Both the position numbers and the translations under genes were made by a program. Under the pieces are notes generated by a model. That model did not search any database and was not told where the DNA came from. It saw nothing but the letters and a program-made list of their open reading frames with translations. This document shows, piece after piece, positions 61,820 through 64,000 of a DNA stretch of 64,000 nt. The DNA is from Roseiconus lacunae (GTDB lineage Bacteria; Planctomycetota; Planctomycetia; Pirellulales; Pirellulaceae), in contig NZ_VSZO01000001.1 of the NCBI RefSeq assembly GCF_008312935.1, positions 434,001 through 498,000 on the forward strand. Direction: 5' to 3'. Each line of letters starts with the position of its first letter. Positions within the stretch are counted from its first letter, which is position 1.

Positions 61820-64000
61820 ATGGCCAATCGGCAGCTCGAACAGCAGACTTCTCGTTCATCGCGTCGCAACCCAGGCCGGTGGGCAAAGCGGCGACGAACG
61901 CGAGCCTTGATCGAGTCTCTGGAACCACGGCGAATGTTAGCCAACGTGCCGGTTCCACAATCAGGAGTCAAAGAGTTCGCGCCAATGGCGATCGAGTCGA
62001 CGACCTATCAATTCGGCGCGAACAACTGGAACCAATCCAAAATCACCGAGCATGCGACGTCGACCGACACGCTCGATTTCAGTGCCGTCAGCGAAAAACT
62101 GACGTTTCGAATCAAGGCAAAACACACCGTTTCGGTCAGAGGCGAAACATCGAATTGGTCTGCCTTGGCGACGAACGTCGAACGTTTTGTTCCCGGTAGC
62201 GGCGAGAATGTCTTTATCGTTGAAGACGGCGGCGAACTTGCCCGCGGAGAGATCCTTGGCAACGCATCCTTGCCAAACCAGTCCATCGTACTCGCCTACA
62301 CCAGTGATTTCGTAAACCCCAACAAACGGTTTGCCAGTGGAGTTTCCGACCCTATCACGCTCGATCGCGCGGGCGGATTCCCGGTTGCCCAATCCGTTGG
62401 CGTTCAATTCGACATTTTGAGCGGAAGAATCGAATTCGTCGGCGGACGGAACCAGGATTTATTGACCGGGGAAACGTTGATCGAGAACACGATTCGCGGC
62501 GGAAAGGGCAACGACACCCTTGTCGGAGGCCAGCTCGTCGACTGGTTGCGTGGTGACGACGGCGACGACATGATCGCGGGCGGTGAAGGAAATGATCGAC
62601 GACCGGGAGGCACCGGTATGGAGTTCGCCGCACTGCAGGGCGGCGCGGGCGACGATCACATCGACGGGCAGGCTGGGGATGACATTCTGTCTGGCGGATC
62701 GAACGATGACACGCTGATCGGCGGCGGCGGTCATGATTTCCTTTATGGCGGCAACGGTAACGATGTCTTGTACGGTGACTTCGATCCATCGACCCCATCG
62801 ATGCCCACCGCACAAGCGATCGGCAACGACGTTCTGCTCGGCCAATCCGGTGATGACCACTATCGGTTCGTTGCCACGTCTGCAGAGCAGGGCTTTGGAC
62901 AAGACACTGTCATTGAATCGAGCGGCGAGGGAACTGACACCCTCGATTTTTCACAGGTTCAAACCTCCCTTACTTTCACGCTTGGTGGCCCAGCAAGCGA
63001 ATTCATCGTCGCCTCCACGCCCGATGGATCCGGTGGCTTTCACCGGGTGAGTTCGACCAATCATATCGAGAATATTCGGCGGGGTTCGGGTGAGGCGACC
63101 TACCGCTTAACCGATGCAATCACGACGTCACTGGACGTCGACGGATGGCTGAATCACACACTGAGCGTCTTTAACGAAATCGACGAATCCGCCGAACCGA
63201 CCACGGTGCTGGATCTGTCGATGCTCAGTCGATCCGCCGAGATCGTAATCGCGGCATCCAAGACGGGGCCGAAGCACAACGTCGTCACTGTGTCATTTGA
63301 CAACGGTCTACTAGCCCCGAACAAACATATCAAATTGACAAACATTCGAACCATCATCGGGTCGGGTGTCGGCGACACGGTGACGTTTGATTCGGGCGCG
63401 GTCCTACTGGGAGATTTGCTCGGCGGCGCCGGTGGAATTTCGGTCGTTTACCAGTCGACACCGAACGACGATCATCAAGGTGTGATCGGTGCGGCAGACC
63501 TTCAATCCTCGATCGACTTAAGCACCAACCTACCTGAGCGTTTTGATTTTGATACGGCATCGATCGCGCTCACCTTAAGCGATGAATCCGATCACTTGCC
63601 TTCGGTCGGAGGCCGAACATCGAACGTGGTCAGCGTGACCGGCGGCAAAGGAAGCGATTTTTTATTCGACCGAGATGGTACTCACGATTCAACCCTTGCC
63701 GGCGGTGACGCCAACGACGCGATCTTTGGCAAAGACGGCAAGGATGCGCTTCGTGGTGGTGACGGGGACGATTTGATTCGAGGCCAGACTGGGGACGACA
63801 CGATCGAAGGCGGTCGAGGCAATGATCTGCTCTTTGGTGGCCCGGACAACGACACCATCGTCGGCGGAAGCGGCGACGACCGAATCGTGGGCGGCCCGGG
63901 CAACGACAGACTCCGTGGCAATGGAGGAGTTGACACCTTTGTCTACCAGAACGATTGGGGCAACGATACGATCGAAACCGGCTACGTCGACTTTCGAAAA
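61820..64000 (+). CDS. LEPR-XLL / hemolysin-type calcium-binding repeat surface protein (partial)
   Basis: Open frame of 727 codons from ATG 61820 to the window end with no stop. The N-terminus is basic, then carries ALIESLEPRRMLA at about residues 30-42, the LEPR-XLL sorting motif of planctomycete surface proteins. Two RTX (GGxGxDxx) blocks follow, near residues 230-330 (GGKGNDTLVGG, GGAGDDHIDGQAGDD, GGNGNDVLYG) and near 640-710 (GGDGDDLIRG, GGRGNDLLFGG, GGSGDDRIVGG, GGPGNDRLRG). These bind calcium and fold after secretion. The region between is beta-rich. It is expected to be very large and extracellular. Confidence 0.88.
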   Translation, partial: MANRQLEQQTSRSSRRNPGRWAKRRRTRALIESLEPRRMLANVPVPQSGVKEFAPMAIESTTYQFGANNWNQSKITEHATSTDTLDFSAVSEKLTFRIKAKHTVSVRGETSNWSALATNVERFVPGSGENVFIVEDGGELARGEILGNASLPNQSIVLAYTSDFVNPNKRFASGVSDPITLDRAGGFPVAQSVGVQFDILSGRIEFVGGRNQDLLTGETLIENTIRGGKGNDTLVGGQLVDWLRGDDGDDMIAGGEGNDRRPGGTGMEFAALQGGAGDDHIDGQAGDDILSGGSNDDTLIGGGGHDFLYGGNGNDVLYGDFDPSTPSMPTAQAIGNDVLLGQSGDDHYRFVATSAEQGFGQDTVIESSGEGTDTLDFSQVQTSLTFTLGGPASEFIVASTPDGSGGFHRVSSTNHIENIRRGSGEATYRLTDAITTSLDVDGWLNHTLSVFNEIDESAEPTTVLDLSMLSRSAEIVIAASKTGPKHNVVTVSFDNGLLAPNKHIKLTNIRTIIGSGVGDTVTFDSGAVLLGDLLGGAGGISVVYQSTPNDDHQGVIGAADLQSSIDLSTNLPERFDFDTASIALTLSDESDHLPSVGGRTSNVVSVTGGKGSDFLFDRDGTHDSTLAGGDANDAIFGKDGKDALRGGDGDDLIRGQTGDDTIEGGRGNDLLFGGPDNDTIVGGSGDDRIVGGPGNDRLRGNGGVDTFVYQNDWGNDTIETGYVDFRK

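Noticed and set aside
61672-62199. 175-residue + strand ORF near the RTX gene
   Set aside because: Wrong frame relative to the LEPR and RTX motifs; it is a shadow of the CDS that starts at 61820.

Overview
The window reads as a chromosomal segment of a planctomycete, most likely a marine Pirellulaceae/Rhodopirellula-type bacterium. The inference rests on the protein families: a DUF1501/DUF1800 pair, a Tat-exported PhoD-like phosphatase next to a neutral ceramidase-like protein, a LEPR-XLL N-terminal motif on a giant RTX-type surface protein, several Ser/Thr kinases (one next to an ECF-type sigma factor), a FAD-oxidoreductase with a carbohydrate-binding-like tail, and a BlaI/M56 pair with a very long extracellular tail. 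Genes are loosely packed with many 100-700 bp gaps holding dispersed palindromic repeats. No rRNA, tRNA, CRISPR array, transposase or phage gene was recognised.

Layout. 1-12.4 kb is one assimilatory nitrate block on the + strand: end of the nitrate-binding protein, permease, two ATPases, a GAF protein, a fused ferredoxin/DmsC-type membrane protein, a molybdopterin nitrate reductase, a siroheme nitrite reductase, and an FNR-like flavoprotein with an extra Fe-S domain. Together they import nitrate and reduce it to ammonium; moaA (molybdenum cofactor synthesis) lies shortly after at 16.6 kb. 12.5-16 kb carries DUF1501 and DUF1800 genes on the - strand. 17.7-19.7 kb is an SDR/PfkB sugar kinase pair that fits uronate/ketodeoxygluconate catabolism. 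20-24 kb is a BlaI-type repressor with its M56 membrane protease and two matching palindromes upstream. 24.3-28.2 kb holds PhoD-like and ceramidase-like exported hydrolases; 28.4 kb a trypsin-like protease; 29.7-32.8 kb a PAS-AraC regulator divergent from a GH32 fructan hydrolase; 32.8-35.1 kb an exported FAD-oxidoreductase; 35.7-41.6 kb accD, a kinase, speA, a second kinase and a PP2C phosphatase.

The most interesting region is 41.8-47.7 kb. An ARM/HEAT-like protein, a SWIM zinc-finger protein and a retron-type reverse transcriptase (YADD and VTG motifs) surround a 222-nt non-coding segment (44018-44239). That segment has all the expected architecture of a retron msr-msd RNA: 12-bp a1/a2 ends, short stem-loops including one with a UUU loop, and a perfect 24-bp hairpin. 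I read this as a complete retron defence system whose gene content matches, from memory, the ARM + WHSWIM class (type XIII) of the published retron classification. The RNA lies two positions away from the RT, across the SWIM gene, and diverged copies of a triple-hairpin repeat follow both the ARM and RT genes.

48-54 kb carries a diadenylate cyclase with an archaeal-DacZ-like layout, the cmoA-cmoB tRNA-modification operon, a small c-type cytochrome, a histone-deacetylase-family protein and an outer-membrane beta-barrel-like protein. 54-64 kb is signalling: a large hybrid histidine kinase with two receivers and an HPt domain, a TPR Ser/Thr kinase, an ECF-like sigma factor and the start of the RTX surface protein that runs off the window.
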